In this document: positions 19,678-29,108 of the stretch, in pieces
How the letters are laid out: each line of letters begins with the position of its first letter
Numbering within the stretch: the stretch's first letter is position 1
Source of the DNA: Chrysophaeum taylorii
Taxonomy: Eukaryota > Sar > Pelagophyceae > Pelagomonadales > Pelagomonadaceae
Reading direction: 5' to 3'
DNA: 41,183 nt
NCBI GenBank assembly: GCA_029834535.1
Contig: JAQMWT010000107.1
Coordinates: 1-41,183, forward strand
The notes under the pieces: model-generated
Databases searched by the model: none
What the model saw: the letters and a program-made list of their open reading frames with translations, nothing else
Told to the model about the DNA's origin: nothing
Translations under genes and position numbers: made by a program

Positions 19678-19930
19678 AGTGGTGGAGGATACGACCGTGC
19701 GACTATGCCCGCTCGCCAACGAACAAGTGCCCGCGTTGCACTACTACTACACGGTCCAGAGCCGCGTGCACACCCTGGTCAAGTGTGCCGATTCCTGAAG
19801 GCAGACCGCGTTGAAAATTTCCACGCGATGTTTATTTCGTTCGTACGCCCCGAGAGACGACGAACGCGCGCAAGTCGGACTCCGCAGCGCGCAAACCCGG
19901 GAAAGAAGCTGAACGGCGGAAGGTGTTAGC
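19678..19930 (+). mobile_element. gag: Gypsy leader/gag remnant after L3
   Basis: Primer-site sequence TGGTGGAGGATACGA at 19680, then a short frame (LHYYYTVQSRVHTLVKCAD, stop near 19797) matching the gag start of element A. Homology fades by about 19930, so only the 5' end of this second element remains. Confidence 0.65.
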
Positions 19931-20037
19931 GGTGGGATAGCTAGCTACCCACGCGGTATCAAAAGAGTGCCGAGCGGGCACGAGTTCCGCACCTCCTGAA
20001 CGCCAAATTTTGGGGTGACCAGCGGAAGAGCACGACA

Positions 20038-20138
20038 ATCAGATTGACACACATCCTTCATGCACAACACACACACCCCTCTTAGCAGTCGACCTTTGAA
20101 GACAGACAAATAGACAGACAAACATCTGCCAAGTAGTA
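20038..20138 (-). repeat. Dispersed repeat R, copy 1
   Basis: Contains CATCCTTCATGC, CCCCTCTTAGCAGTCGAC and a GACAGACAAA-type run ending near AGTAGTAGTAAGGA. The same order of blocks recurs at 30100-30289 and, inverted, at 34106, 36207 and 36930. Confidence 0.75.
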
Positions 20139-20181
20139 GTAAGGACCTCTGGCGGGCGTCGGCGACAAGTGTGTGGGCGTC

Positions 20182-20418
20182 ATGGCGCGGACGCCGAACC
20201 CGAAGAAGACGTTGAACGAGCGGATGAGGTACGGGACCGCCCGGTTGATCTCGAAGGGCGAGCAGTTCGACGGAGACCTGCCGATCGTCGTGAAGAGGGG
20301 TCGAAAGGAGCATCGGCCGAAGAAAAATCACCTGATTTGGGAGGTGCAGCAGCGTGACCCGAGTCAGCGGCCTGCGCAGTCGCAACGCGGACACCTACGT
20401 CCGTGGCGAGGCGGTTGA
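20182..20418 (+). CDS. Small basic ORF, unrecognised
   Basis: 78 codons from ATG 20182 (context GTCATGG). Lys/Arg-rich: MARTPNPKKTLNERMRYGTA, then VVKRGRKEHRPKKNHLIWE. Codon third positions favour C/G. A GAG-GTGCAG near 20342 could be a splice donor, in which case only the first about 54 residues are an exon. No homologue recognised. The opposite strand is also open, so coding status is uncertain. Confidence 0.25.
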   Translation: MARTPNPKKTLNERMRYGTARLISKGEQFDGDLPIVVKRGRKEHRPKKNHLIWEVQQRDPSQRPAQSQRGHLRPWRGG

Positions 20419-20460
20419 CGTCAGGTACGACCGGCCGCGACAGCATCGCGACTGCGCGCA

Positions 20461-21058
20461 TCAAATTTTCGTCGTCAGGCTCGGGGGACACGGCGACCAG
20501 CTCCAGGTCGAGGGCGAGGTCGCGCCAGGCCGCAGGGGGGAGCGAGTTCTGGAAGTCTCAAGCGAGGAGCTCGGCGCAGAGTCCCGCGAGCCGATGGTCT
20601 CTGCGCGCTTTGAGCGCGCCAAACCCCACCCATCCGTCGGAGACCAAGCTCTCGTCATCTCACGCTCCCACCGCGCGCGTACCCTCAACCCCGTCTTGGC
20701 TGCGAACGTGCCCACGAACGACCGGAGGGCTTCGACGCCGACCTGGCTGGCGCTGGCGCACCACTCCACTTCCAACACACCGCTCCACCCCGCTCCACCC
20801 GTCGAGCAACCTGCACATCCACACCAGAGCGTGCGCGCTGAGGGCCGCCTTCACTGCCACCATTTTCCGCGCCTTCTGGCACGTCCCCCACAGATACTCA
20901 CGCGGCCCCACCCGGTCCACGGCCGCCCACCGTTGCAGCCCGGCGTCCCGCAACGCGGCGACGGCCTGCAACTGGGCGGCAGCCCGCGGACTCCAGGAAT
21001 AACCGCTTGATGTGTATTGCTGCATCCGTAACAGCCCCAGCAAGCACAAGTTGAACAA
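20461..21058 (-). pseudogene. Unrecognised minus-strand ORF pair
   Basis: Two overlapping minus-strand frames look partly protein-like: REYLWGTCQKARKMVAVKAA with a following hydrophobic helix (LVWMCRLLDGW) in one, and VGVEALRSFVGTFAAKTGLR in the other. A single frameshift near 20790 would join them. No family is recognised. The region is GC-rich, so spurious open frames are expected. Confidence 0.25.
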
Positions 21059-21235
21059 CAGAAGCAGCCACCGTCATCCCAGCGCACTTACGTTTGCGAC
21101 CGGCCTTCATCACGTGATTCATCACGAATAAAGAGAGAAAGTACGTATCCTTTGGATGAAAAATTAACCCTCTCGAAGAGAGGCTTGTTTGCCACAGCTG
21201 TGTGTCCTGTCAGTCTCCCGTATTTTCTTTTTACG

Positions 21236-21366
21236 TGCTAGAAAGAGAAATTACCTATAGGACGCAAGACTGCTTCCAAACCAGGAAAGAAAGAAGATAA
21301 AGAAAAAAGATAAGCCGTAAGTAGCTTGCTAGAAAGAGAAATTACCTATAGGACGCAAGACTGCTT
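21236..21366. repeat. 40-bp perfect direct repeat, period 91
   Basis: TGCTAGAAAGAGAAATTACC and the next 20 bases occur identically at 21236-21275 and 21327-21366, separated by a purine-rich spacer. Confidence 0.9.
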
Positions 21367-21418
21367 AGGACGTCTTCCGGTTGTTATCGCGGTAAACCGC
21401 GTTATCATCTTCTTGATC

Positions 21419-22047
21419 ATGGTGCGGGGAAGGTCAGATTTCGTGCATTCCGCGGAGAGATTCCCGCCGCCGGATTTACGTGGGAAAACGAAAGAGGCGC
21501 AAGTTCCTTTGAAAAGGAACTGGCACTCGAGTGTCCTCGCCCAGGAGTGGAATGGCGAAGAGAAAGTGTACAAGCGCGCTGTTGATGCGTGGAAGCGCTT
21601 GTGGCGTGTTCGAGACGATCGTTTCTCGAGCGCGAACGTGAGGTCCGTCGCGACAAGATGGGGCGATTGCGGGCCGCTCGTCGTGAAGCTCTTGCCGCCG
21701 GCGATGAGGATGCGGCGATGCTGCTTGAGCGTCAACGCGAGGCCAAGCGTATTGCAATTGCAGAGCGGCGTGATGGTCGTCTAAAAGAAGCGCACGCCGG
21801 CGACGAGGACGCGATGCGCGCGCTCGAGGACGAACGCGAGAGTGATCGTCTGCGCCACGCCGTATGCCGCGAGAGTCGCAGGGAAGCTAAACGAGCTGGA
21901 GACGAGGCTGCGATCTTGCAATGTCAGCGGGAACGAGAGGGCAATCGTCGTAGTCCCCCCCCCCTTTCTAACTTTCATTTTTTTTCTTCAACCAAAGCCC
22001 TTCCCATGGTTGTTTCGCTACGGCGGCTTAGTGACAGCCCTCGCTAG
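21419..22047 (+). pseudogene. Charged coiled-coil ORF with about 33-residue repeats
   Basis: ATG 21419 opens a frame (VPLKRNWHSSVLAQEWNGEE onward) that appears to shift near 21600-21640 into a frame with three imperfect repeats of about 33 residues. Each has an (A/R)AGDE-A core flanked by Arg/Glu-rich helix: EALAAGDEDAAMLLERQRE; EAHAGDEDAMRALEDERES; KRAGDEAAILQCQRERE. After about 21950 the frame is a low-quality tail through a C9 run. Repeats of Arg-rich helices with small conserved turns occur in proteins carried by Helitrons and other transposons, but I cannot assign this one. Function unknown. Confidence 0.4.
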
Positions 22048-22273
22048 AAACCCTAGTCGACATTTCAAAACGAAGTAGATCCGGAGGCCGAACGCCGTGG
22101 CGCCGGCCGTCGATGCTTGTGGAGGAGGAGTGACCAAACTCGCTGGGGGACCTCCTTGACACATATCCTTGTCATGGTAAGCGGCGCCGCGGCGCGCGAA
22201 TTTGTATGTGTCGCGTGGGCGGCGGTGTTTGGTGTCTGTTTGGATTATGGACGCGATGCGCTTTTCTGGCCGA

Positions 22274-22370
22274 GCGCCGGCCGGCGTGCTCACGCCCCAG
22301 GCGAGAAAAACCCGGTCCGTGCGGTTAGCCGGACTTTTCTCGCCTGGGGCGTGAGCACGCCGGCCGGTGC
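22274..22370. repeat. Long perfect hairpin
   Basis: Arms 22277-22309 and 22335-22367 are perfect reverse complements (33 bp), extending to 36 with one mismatch. The 25-nt loop contains a further 5-bp GTCCG/CGGAC stem. The arms start with the palindromic CCGGCCGG block. Confidence 0.95.
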
Positions 22371-22419
22371 CGGCCGCTTATTCGCATGAGCGTACTGTGA
22401 CTGCGCCTCGACGCAGGTC

Positions 22420-22912
22420 CTCCTATCGAAGGTGCAGCTGGATGCGTTCGAAGGCCTCAACGTCAAGTTGAATGGCGCACTCCAGGGCATCCCCTTCTGC
22501 GTGAAGCCCGGTCGCACCTTTTTTGGGCTGGCCACCCTAAGTGCACCTGGTACGAGGTCCTCCAGCTCGACGAGGACTTCGACGAGGCCTTGGAGGGACT
22601 CGGCAATGGGAAGAAGCAGCCGGCGCTGCACAGCATCTAGTACGTCAAGGGCTCGGGACGCATCCTGACCGCCAGCCCTTCGGCACGGACGACAACAGCA
22701 GGCCCATCTATTGGTTCACCTACCTAACCTCGTTAGATCCCGAGGCTACCGTCAGGGCCTGCCACGACCCGAAACACCACGAGCATTTCTAGTCGATGAA
22801 GGTGCGCCTCGAAACATCCGCGCGAGTCCCCACTGTTCACGTGCCGGGTCTCAACAAGGCACTCCGCGGATTCCGCATACCAACGACCTCTTAATTCCTT
22901 GCTCGAGACCGT
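22420..22912 (+). pseudogene. Decayed ORF, unrecognised (gene Z)
   Basis: Three consecutive frames make one plausible protein: LDAFEGLNVKLNGALQGIPF, a shift at the T6 run near 22520, then KCTWYEVLQLDEDFDEALEG up to TAG 22638-22640 and resuming, a shift near 22675, then NSRPIYWFTYLTSLDPEATV, TAG 22790-22792, and SARVPTVHVPGLNKALRGF to 22912. No domain recognised. It lies upstream of gene W in the same orientation and may belong to the same dead transposon. Confidence 0.35.
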
Positions 22913-22935
22913 GACAAATTGCGACAGGATAGCAA

Positions 22936-22979
22936 CACCCGTTCAATTCTCCTCTCACACCCGTTCAATTCTCCTCTCT
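22936..22979. repeat. Tandem duplication, 22-bp unit
   Basis: CACCCGTTCAATTCTCCTCT occurs twice in direct succession. Confidence 0.85.
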
Positions 22980-23111
22980 GAAGCCCGCCTCTGAACGCCG
23001 TGCCTTTTTATCCCGCGCGTCAAGGCGCTGGGATAAGCATATCCCCCATGCACTGCGCTCGCATGTAGTTTGATAAATAGTTGCGTTGATCTCAGTTGAT
23101 ACATCGCAGGT

Positions 23112-23760
23112 TGCACGTCGGGCGTACTGCAGCGTGGCCTCGTGAGCGACCATGAAGGCCTCTTTCTGGATGACATCGACGGCATGTGGGCTAGATTACC
23201 CACCGACGAGCTCGTGGAGACGGATGGTCACACGATGACAAAGGCAAAGGAAGAGATCGAGGCCGTCATCTAGCGCGTCAACCCCCTCTAGCGCGCCTAC
23301 GCGCCTCTCTTCCATCTCATTCGCGCTGCGCGTCTCCTCACCGACTCCGAGGTTGAGAGGCTCTGCGCCGCCTTCGACACCGTGTCGACCGCCGCACGCA
23401 TGGTGTACACGACCATCCACGTGAAGCTCAAGCTCCACATCATCGATGATCATGTCAAGTATGCCGCCACACGCTGGCACACGTTAGGATTCTTCACCGA
23501 GGACGCCTGCGAGGCGATCCACAAGGTCGCCAACGAGCTGAACCGTCACTGCGCATGCGCCAAGGGCGCCGGCAAGCGGGAGTCGGCGCTCAAAGCCTCG
23601 AAGTCCTGGGCCGGCAGGACCTCCAGGACAACAGGCCCTCTCGCCGCCAGCGTTGGGCGCGCGGACGTGACGCCAAGACGCCTAACACATCGCGCTAGAG
23701 TCGGAGGCCGAGGCATCGTCGGAGAGTGTAAGGTGAAAAAGCAAACGAGGGTTTTTAATG
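23112..23760 (+). pseudogene. Transposase-like gene remnant (gene W)
   Basis: Single frame with two close TAG codons (23271-23273, 23289-23291). Upstream: GLFLDDIDGMWARLPTDELV. Downstream: KLKLHIIDDHVKYAATRWHT, then EDACEAIHKVANELNRHCAC. The 'KLHII-DHV...F-E-EAIH-N' arrangement resembles the C-terminal block of transposase-like proteins found in many animal and protist DNA transposons, where the Glu before the His/Asn helix is a candidate catalytic acid. That resemblance is from memory of the pattern. The copia insertion lies 40 bp further on. Confidence 0.45.
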
Positions 23761-23794
23761 TGAGCTGTCCCTATGTCGCCGAAATTTGCGTTTT

Positions 23795-23799
23795 GAAAC
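23795..23799. other. Copia target-site duplication, left
   Basis: GAAAC, repeated at 29024-29028. Confidence 0.9.
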
Positions 23800-23895
23800 T
23801 GTTACAACTGGAATGGGGCGTTAGACTAGCGATAAGGGAATGACGTAGGGATACTAGATACGTGGTGCAGGGGTAAGTGTCATAGCTTCCTCACA
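23800..23895 (-). repeat. 3' LTR of the copia element
   Basis: 96 bp. On the element strand it starts TGTGAGGAAGC and ends TTGTAACA. Contains CTACGTCATT, a CRE-like half site. Confidence 0.88.
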
Positions 23896-24010
23896 CAGGT
23901 GCTGGAAAAGAAAGAAAAGGAAAAAGGGGTAAGTGAGGTCCTCACACAGGTGCTGAAAAGAAAAAGGAAGAAGGAAAAAGGGGTAAGTGAGACGCTCACA
24001 GAGGAGAAGC
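23866..24010. repeat. Imperfect tandem repeat next to the copia 3' LTR
   Basis: The unit GTAAGTG...CTCACACAGGTGCTG plus a purine run (AAAAGAAA...AAAAAGGGG) occurs two and a half times, partly overlapping the LTR end. On the element strand this region is pyrimidine-rich, so no classical polypurine tract is visible at the LTR. Confidence 0.7.
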
Positions 24011-24019
24011 TTTGATGAA

Positions 24020-24640
24020 GACGTCAATAGAGGCATTGTGGCAGAAAGAAACAGGAGAGATCAGGGCGAAGTCACGAGGTGAGGTAACGAGCACGAAGCC
24101 GGAGGACGGAAGGAGCTTCCGTACTGCGGGTGAAAATATCGCTAAGGTTGTCAAGGCGAGTAATGTGTTGGAGATCAATGATGTGGTTGCGATGATATTC
24201 GGCGGTGCTGTAAAAGCGAATATCAACATGGCGGGTGCGCCGCGTGAGACATTGGAGACGGACTTGGGTGACGGTGGTGCTATTATCGACGTACATTGGG
24301 ACTGTGTGACGAGGGATGTCAAAGTCATCAAAAGTTTGAGAAGCCAAGAGAGCCCAGCAGTAGCGGCGTAAAGAGCGAGCAATTCAGCTTCAAAAGAAGA
24401 GCGGGCGAGGAGGTACTGCGAGCGGGAGCTGTAGGCGATCATAGAGCCAGCAAGGAGAAAACAAAAAATAGTAGTGGAGTGGCGGTCATCAGGGTCGTCG
24501 GCCGAGCTGGAGTCGGAATAACCACAGAGACGAAGGGTAGAATCGCGACCAAGAATAAGAGCAAGATCCTGAGAACCGTTGAGATAACGCAGAGTGTGGA
24601 TAAAGCGTGCCCGTGGGGTTTACCAGGATTGTGAAAAACG
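24020..24640 (-). pseudogene. pol: Copia RNase H and C-terminus
   Basis: Element-strand frames give GYSDSSSADDPDDR with the first RNase H Asp, then SSRSQYLLARSSFEAELLAL with the Glu. After a shift near 24380 comes MYVDNSTTVTQVRLQC, then RTRHVDIRFYSTAEYHRNHI and NLSDIFTRS. These are the standard copia RNase H landmarks, with the end NLSDIFT(R/K) as expected for the polyprotein terminus. It shifts frame twice relative to RT. Confidence 0.8.
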
Positions 24641-25640
24641 CGCACACTGATTGACGGACCAAGTGATATCAGGGCGAGTCATGATGGAGATAAATAGGAC
24701 ACAGCCAACAACACGACGAAAAGGGATGCGCGCCATGAAGATGTGATCTGGAGAACCAGGAGCAGGACAATCAGCCGCAGAAAGATGAAGACCTTTTGGA
24801 GCGGGAGTCAGTTCGGGTTTACTGTTGATGAAGCGATGTTCGGTAAGGATTTCACGGATAGCATGGGATTGGTCAAGAGTGAGCGTGCGTCGAGGGCGGT
24901 CACGCGTAATGCGAAGACCAACGTAAGTGGTGAGATCAAGCTCGTTGACGTCAGTGAAGGTTCGGAAACGGAGGAAGAAGGCTTGGTAATGGCCAAAGCA
25001 ATGACGAGGGTGCGCCACAAGAAGATCATCAACGACAAGAACGAGACGTAGGACAACGGTAGAATTAAGCACGAGCTTGTAATTGCAAGTGTCACCAGAT
25101 CCGCGGACGAAGCCACAATCATTGACAAGGAAGCGTTCCAAATAAAGCCACCAATTACGACAAGCTTGTTTGCAACCATACCAAGAGCGACGGAGCTTGT
25201 AAACGATCTTGGAACCATCGGTGGGTTGGCGAGGAGCATAGCCTTCGGGTGGCCAGACATAGATGTCTTCGTCAATGGGAGCTTGGATAAAAGCGGAGCT
25301 GACATCCAACTTGTGCAAATCCCAGTCATGAACAGCGACAAAGGTTAGAAAGACACGTATTGTGACGATGTTAGCAACCGGCGAGTAGGTGTCGTGATAA
25401 TCAATACCGTGAACCTGAGTGTAACCGCGGACAACGAGGCGAGCCTTGTGCGATTTGAAGCGGCCAGAGTCATACTTCTTGCGGAGGATCCACTTGAGGA
25501 TACAAATGTTGCCTGAAAAAGTCGAAGGAACGCGAGCAACATCCCAGCAACCAAGCTCACCAAGGGAATGATATTCTTTGGCGATGGCTTGCAACCAGCC
25601 AGGACGCTCAGGATTTGTCTGAGCTTAAGCTTCGCGCAAA
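24620..25640 (-). pseudogene. pol: Copia reverse transcriptase
   Basis: Classical Ty1/copia RT in one uninterrupted frame of about 320 codons: WILRKKYDSGRFKSHKARLV, then RGYTQVHGIDYHDTYSPVA, LHKLDVSSAFIQAPIDEDIY, SWYGCKQACRNWWLYLERF, and the catalytic LVLVVDDLLVAH (the two Asp codons at 25025-25030). The palm aspartates are intact, so this module looks competent in isolation. The frame is lost at both ends. Confidence 0.9.
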
Positions 25641-25740
25641 TGGGCGGAAGTAATGGCAGAGTTGTCAATGTATGAATACCGAGAGGCTTCTTCGGAAGCA
25701 GAGTAATAAACATGTGCATGGGGATCAACAAGGGTGTGAG

Positions 25741-26553
25741 CTAGACAAGGGGGAGGAAGACATAATGAACTAACAAACGAAAGCTAGAAGAAGAGACATA
25801 CAAAGAGTGGCAGGAGGAAACATAATCGACAGAGGAAACAGAATCGACATTGTGACAGGAGGAAACAGAATCGACATTGCGTTGTGGACAAACGTCAGAA
25901 TGAAAGTTCGATGATTGAGTGTTTGGTAATGCGCTTTGGTCGACTTTGCGCGGTCGTCCCCGTTTGGCTCGACGTAATGGTGCACGTTTCGTATTGTCCG
26001 TTGACGGTTGTGGTATTGTTTCAGGGGTGATCAGTCCCGATAAGGCCGGCTCCTGAGCATCAAAAACAGGAGACAAGGGAGCAACAGCGGAAGATAAACG
26101 AGGGTCATAATAAAATAAGTCAGGAAAACGAGAATCCACAAGAGGGGGAGGAAGGGGTTGGGAGGACAGAGACTTACGCATAGCAAAATTTTCGTCAAAA
26201 ACAACGTCAATCGAAGTGTGGATGACGGGACCAGTGGCGCGTTGAAGCAATATGCGATATCCAGGGCCGGCAGAGGGATACCCAATGAAGATACCTGTTA
26301 TAGCTTTGGTAGGCCATTTGTCGCCAGTAGGAATTGCAGCAGGACAGCCCCAAACACGAAGAAAATCGACACGGGGGAGAGTTTCATGTAGCATTTCATA
26401 TGGCGTCATGTAACCAGGGTTAGAGGCGTTTGGCATGCGCTCAGAGATGAAGTCAGCCGTTTCCATGGCCCAACGCCAAAAATCAGGCGGACGGTGCGCA
26501 CGCACCAAAAGAGTGCGAGTAATATCAGCAGTTGGACGATGAGAGCGTTCCAC
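25741..26553 (-). pseudogene. pol: Copia integrase C-terminal half and AT-hook linker
   Basis: Begins at the third catalytic residue (GVVERSHRPTADITRTLL). Continues with NASNPGYMTPYEMLHETLPR, RVWGCPAAIPTGDKW, then ITGIFIGYPSAGPGYRILL, the usual copia 'GYS-GYR' block. Further on the linker carries RAKRGRPRKV (25949-25972), a textbook AT-hook core, and a Ser-rich repetitive tail (SVSSCHNVDSVSS). The AT-hook suggests minor-groove DNA contact, which is inference. Confidence 0.8.
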
Positions 26554-28021
26554 AACACCAGAAAAAAAGCGTGCGCCTGTGAAGTTTTGGACTGAGCTGC
26601 AGGAGCACGTTTGAGAGCGATGTTGTTGCCCAGACAGAAGGTTTCGAATTGGCCCATAAGAGAGCGGTCACGATCTGTGTAGATGAGGGCAATGCGATAT
26701 CCAAATGGACGAACCACGGTAGACAGAAAAAGTTCGAGCTGACGAGCGTTCGTAAGTGCATCGTGTCGTGGAGCAAAGTAACGTGTGCGGCGGCGCGTAT
26801 GATCATCGACAAACGTGAGGATGGCTCGGGCGAAGTGGAAGTGGAGGCATGTGCTTTACGTTGGCCAACATGCGCAGCATGCATTTTACCTAGAGCACAA
26901 GCAGGACAAAAAGAAAGAGACGCGGAGCTCGGGAAAAGCGGTGCGCCAACAGCGAGAGAAGACAAACGTCGGATATAAGAGGGACTATAGTGACCAACAC
27001 GAGCATGCCAAAGGTCGAAGGTAAGTTGAGTGCGCTGAGACACAGCGGGAAACGCACAAGGGTCATGTACGCGAGGGCAAGAAGAAAATGCCACAAAAGG
27101 TGAAACGAAGTCCGCGTAGGGCGCAGCGGTCGTATTGCCGATCCAACAGACGATCAAAAGAAGACCGCAGCGACGAAGCAGGGGAATAACGTGATGCGTT
27201 TGTCGGTGACGTAAAATGCGTTGCGGATGAGCATGGCCAACAGCCTGAATCGTATGACAATCGTAACCAACTTGCTCAAGGGCATGATCCGAAAGAATCC
27301 GTTTGTCACCAAGGCCAGGAGAAATGAGAGTATGCGGGAACGCGACATGGATACCATGAGGGGCGGAAAGAGTGGGTGGAGGAGAAGGAAGACCACGATT
27401 GTCGAGAGGACCAATTGAAGGGAACGTCAAGTGAGCAGTGCCAGAACCAGAAACAGAGCCAGTGCCGATAGCAGAAGTGATTGAGTGCTGTTGAGTGTTG
27501 TCAAGGTCAGTGAAACCAGCAGAAGAATGGAAGAGATTGACGTTTGCGCCGGTATCGTAGACGACGAGGCGAAGGTTGTTGCTGTGCAGGTAGTCGCGCT
27601 CACGAGCGGTGAGCAGAGCGGTAAGAGCATTGGTGGATGAAAGGACTTGATGAATGGAGGGGGAGATAGAGAGAAGGTGGTAATTGAAAGAGGGATAGGT
27701 GGGTGCAGAAAGAGATGGGTCAGGAGGGGAGATGGCGGTGGAAGGTGGGACAGAGGGTGTGGTGGAGGGTGGCAACGCAAGAAGCGGCGGAGAGGGTTGT
27801 TATGGGGACAAGAGTGGGATGGGGGCGGAAAGATAGTTTTGGTAGAATGGTGGATGGGGTCGAGGTGGGTATTGGGGATTGAGTCGAGGTGGGTAGTGGG
27901 GATTGGATCGAGGTGGGTATTGAGGCCGAGGGCGAGGGCGGGCGGCGGCTTGTGAGAGCAAATAGCGCTGGCGCTTACGACTGTCCTTCTGGTGATGGCC
28001 AGGAATACCACAAAAGTGACA
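26525..28021 (-). pseudogene. pol: Copia second zinc knuckle, protease, integrase N-terminal half
   Basis: Starts with a second knuckle CHFCGIPGHHQKDS (27980-28021), in which the last Cys is Ser. Then comes a Pro-rich repeat (NPHYPPRLNPQYPPR) and, after a TAA at 27800-27802, protease with the active site LVVYDTGANVNLF (Asp codon 27554-27556). GAG-pre-integrase follows with HHCC: LWHARVGHYSPSY and CPACALGKMHAAHVGQ. From about 26880 the core is read in another frame (LTFVDDHTRRRTRYF and IALIYTDRDRSLMGQF). The spacer that normally holds the first catalytic Asp is unusually short, about 15 residues, and may be deleted. Confidence 0.8.
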
Positions 28022-28029
28022 AAAGTCAG

Positions 28030-28818
28030 TAGGGCGTGACGGGAACGGAAAGATGGGCGAAAAGATGGGCGAGGGCTAGAACGTTGTTGGGAGCGCAAAG
28101 CATTGAGACGACTAAGGCATTTATCAGAAGGATGGTCGGTACGACCACAAAAGTTGCAACGTTCACGATGGCGGGGACTCTCACGGAGCGTAGCATGGAC
28201 AAGCGCAGACTTGGTCTGAAGATAATCGAAAACTTTACTGTTGAGGCGATCAACGAAACCATCATATGTGCGCAGTTTAGGGTCAAGTGCAATGAGAGCC
28301 TTAGACAAGATCGAGTCGGGGATTTTCGTCTGAAGCAATTGCAATGCAAGAGTGTCAGGGAAATCTTGATGATGCCGAGCAACTTGAACACCAGTGATGA
28401 GCTTGTTAAGAAAAGACTCAAGTTCATCGATATTGTTGCATACCAAGGAATGCAAGGAAGCAATTGCAGACTGAGCGAAACGATCCCCATGGCCCATATA
28501 AACATCGGTAATGCGCTTGTAAAGCCGCGTGAAGTTCATATCGCGGTTTTCACGGATATCCGCACGATGAGTATCATGCATTGGAAGTGCCATAAACAGT
28601 GCAGAGTACCAACGTTGCTGCTTAACACCAAATTCTTCTCCAGAGCAGCCAGAGGCGGAAATGCTAGTCCAAGTGTCGTTGGTCAAGATAATGCGATCAC
28701 CGGTGGAAATGATCATGTTTTCCTGGCGCCGGGTCCATTGGTGAAAAAGATGTCGCTCACCGCTGAAGGCATCAAGTTTTTGCGAAAGCTTGCTATCCTT
28801 AATTTCGATCGAGGACAT
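28030..28818 (-). pseudogene. gag: Copia gag
   Basis: ATG at 28816-28818 (minus). A helical gag of the UBN2/copia type: KLDAFSGERHLFHQWTRRQE, VKQQRWYSALFMALPM, NIDELESFLNKLITGVQVAR, LLQTKIPDSILSKALIALDP. Then a perfect CCHC knuckle CNFCGRTDHPSDKC (28117-28158) for RNA packaging. The frame stays open downstream but the sensible reading shifts near 28030 to reach the second knuckle. Confidence 0.85.
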
Positions 28819-28909
28819 GATAAACGATAACGAACCGAACACGTAGCAATGAACTGAAGCCGATGAAGAGTCGACGTGAAGTCAAGCACAGGTTCGATCG
28901 GAACAATCG

Positions 28910-28927
28910 AACGAACACCTGCTACCA
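28910..28927 (-). promoter_or_regulatory. Copia primer binding site
   Basis: Immediately after the 5' LTR the element strand reads TGGTAGCAGGTGTTCG. The first nine bases complement the 3' end of eukaryotic initiator tRNA-Met (CTGCTACCA), the usual copia primer. The match beyond that is poor. Confidence 0.65.
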
Positions 28928-29023
28928 TGCTGCAACTGGAATGGGGCGTTAGACTAGCGATAAGGGAATGACGTAGGGATACTAGATACGTGGTGCAGGG
29001 GTAAGTGTCATAGCTTCCTCACA
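28928..29023 (-). repeat. 5' LTR of the copia element
   Basis: 96 bp, nearly identical to 23800-23895, followed by the TSD copy GAAAC (29024-29028). Confidence 0.9.
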
Positions 29024-29108
29024 GAAACAGCCGTGTTCCGCGCCGGCCCTAATAGCGGAAATAACGGCGTTTCCGTAAAGACTGACCCTTATTTTATTAT
29101 TACAAGTG

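Larger units (their letters stand above)
23800..29023 (-). mobile_element. Ty1/copia retrotransposon with 96-bp LTRs
   Basis: LTRs 23800-23895 and 28928-29023 differ at about two positions. The 5-bp TSD GAAAC is perfect. On the minus strand the order is gag with zinc knuckles, protease, integrase, RT, RNase H, which is the Ty1/copia order. The primer site follows the 5' LTR. Frameshifts (near 28030, 26880, 26550, 25740, 24620, 24380) and TAA codons (27800-27802 and near 25625) break the polyprotein, so it is probably no longer autonomous despite its young LTRs. Confidence 0.95.

Noticed and set aside
20038..20138. Repeat R as a Helitron terminus
   Set aside because: It occurs next to Helitron arms but also alone, lacks a TC start or hairpin plus CTRR end, and its borders vary.
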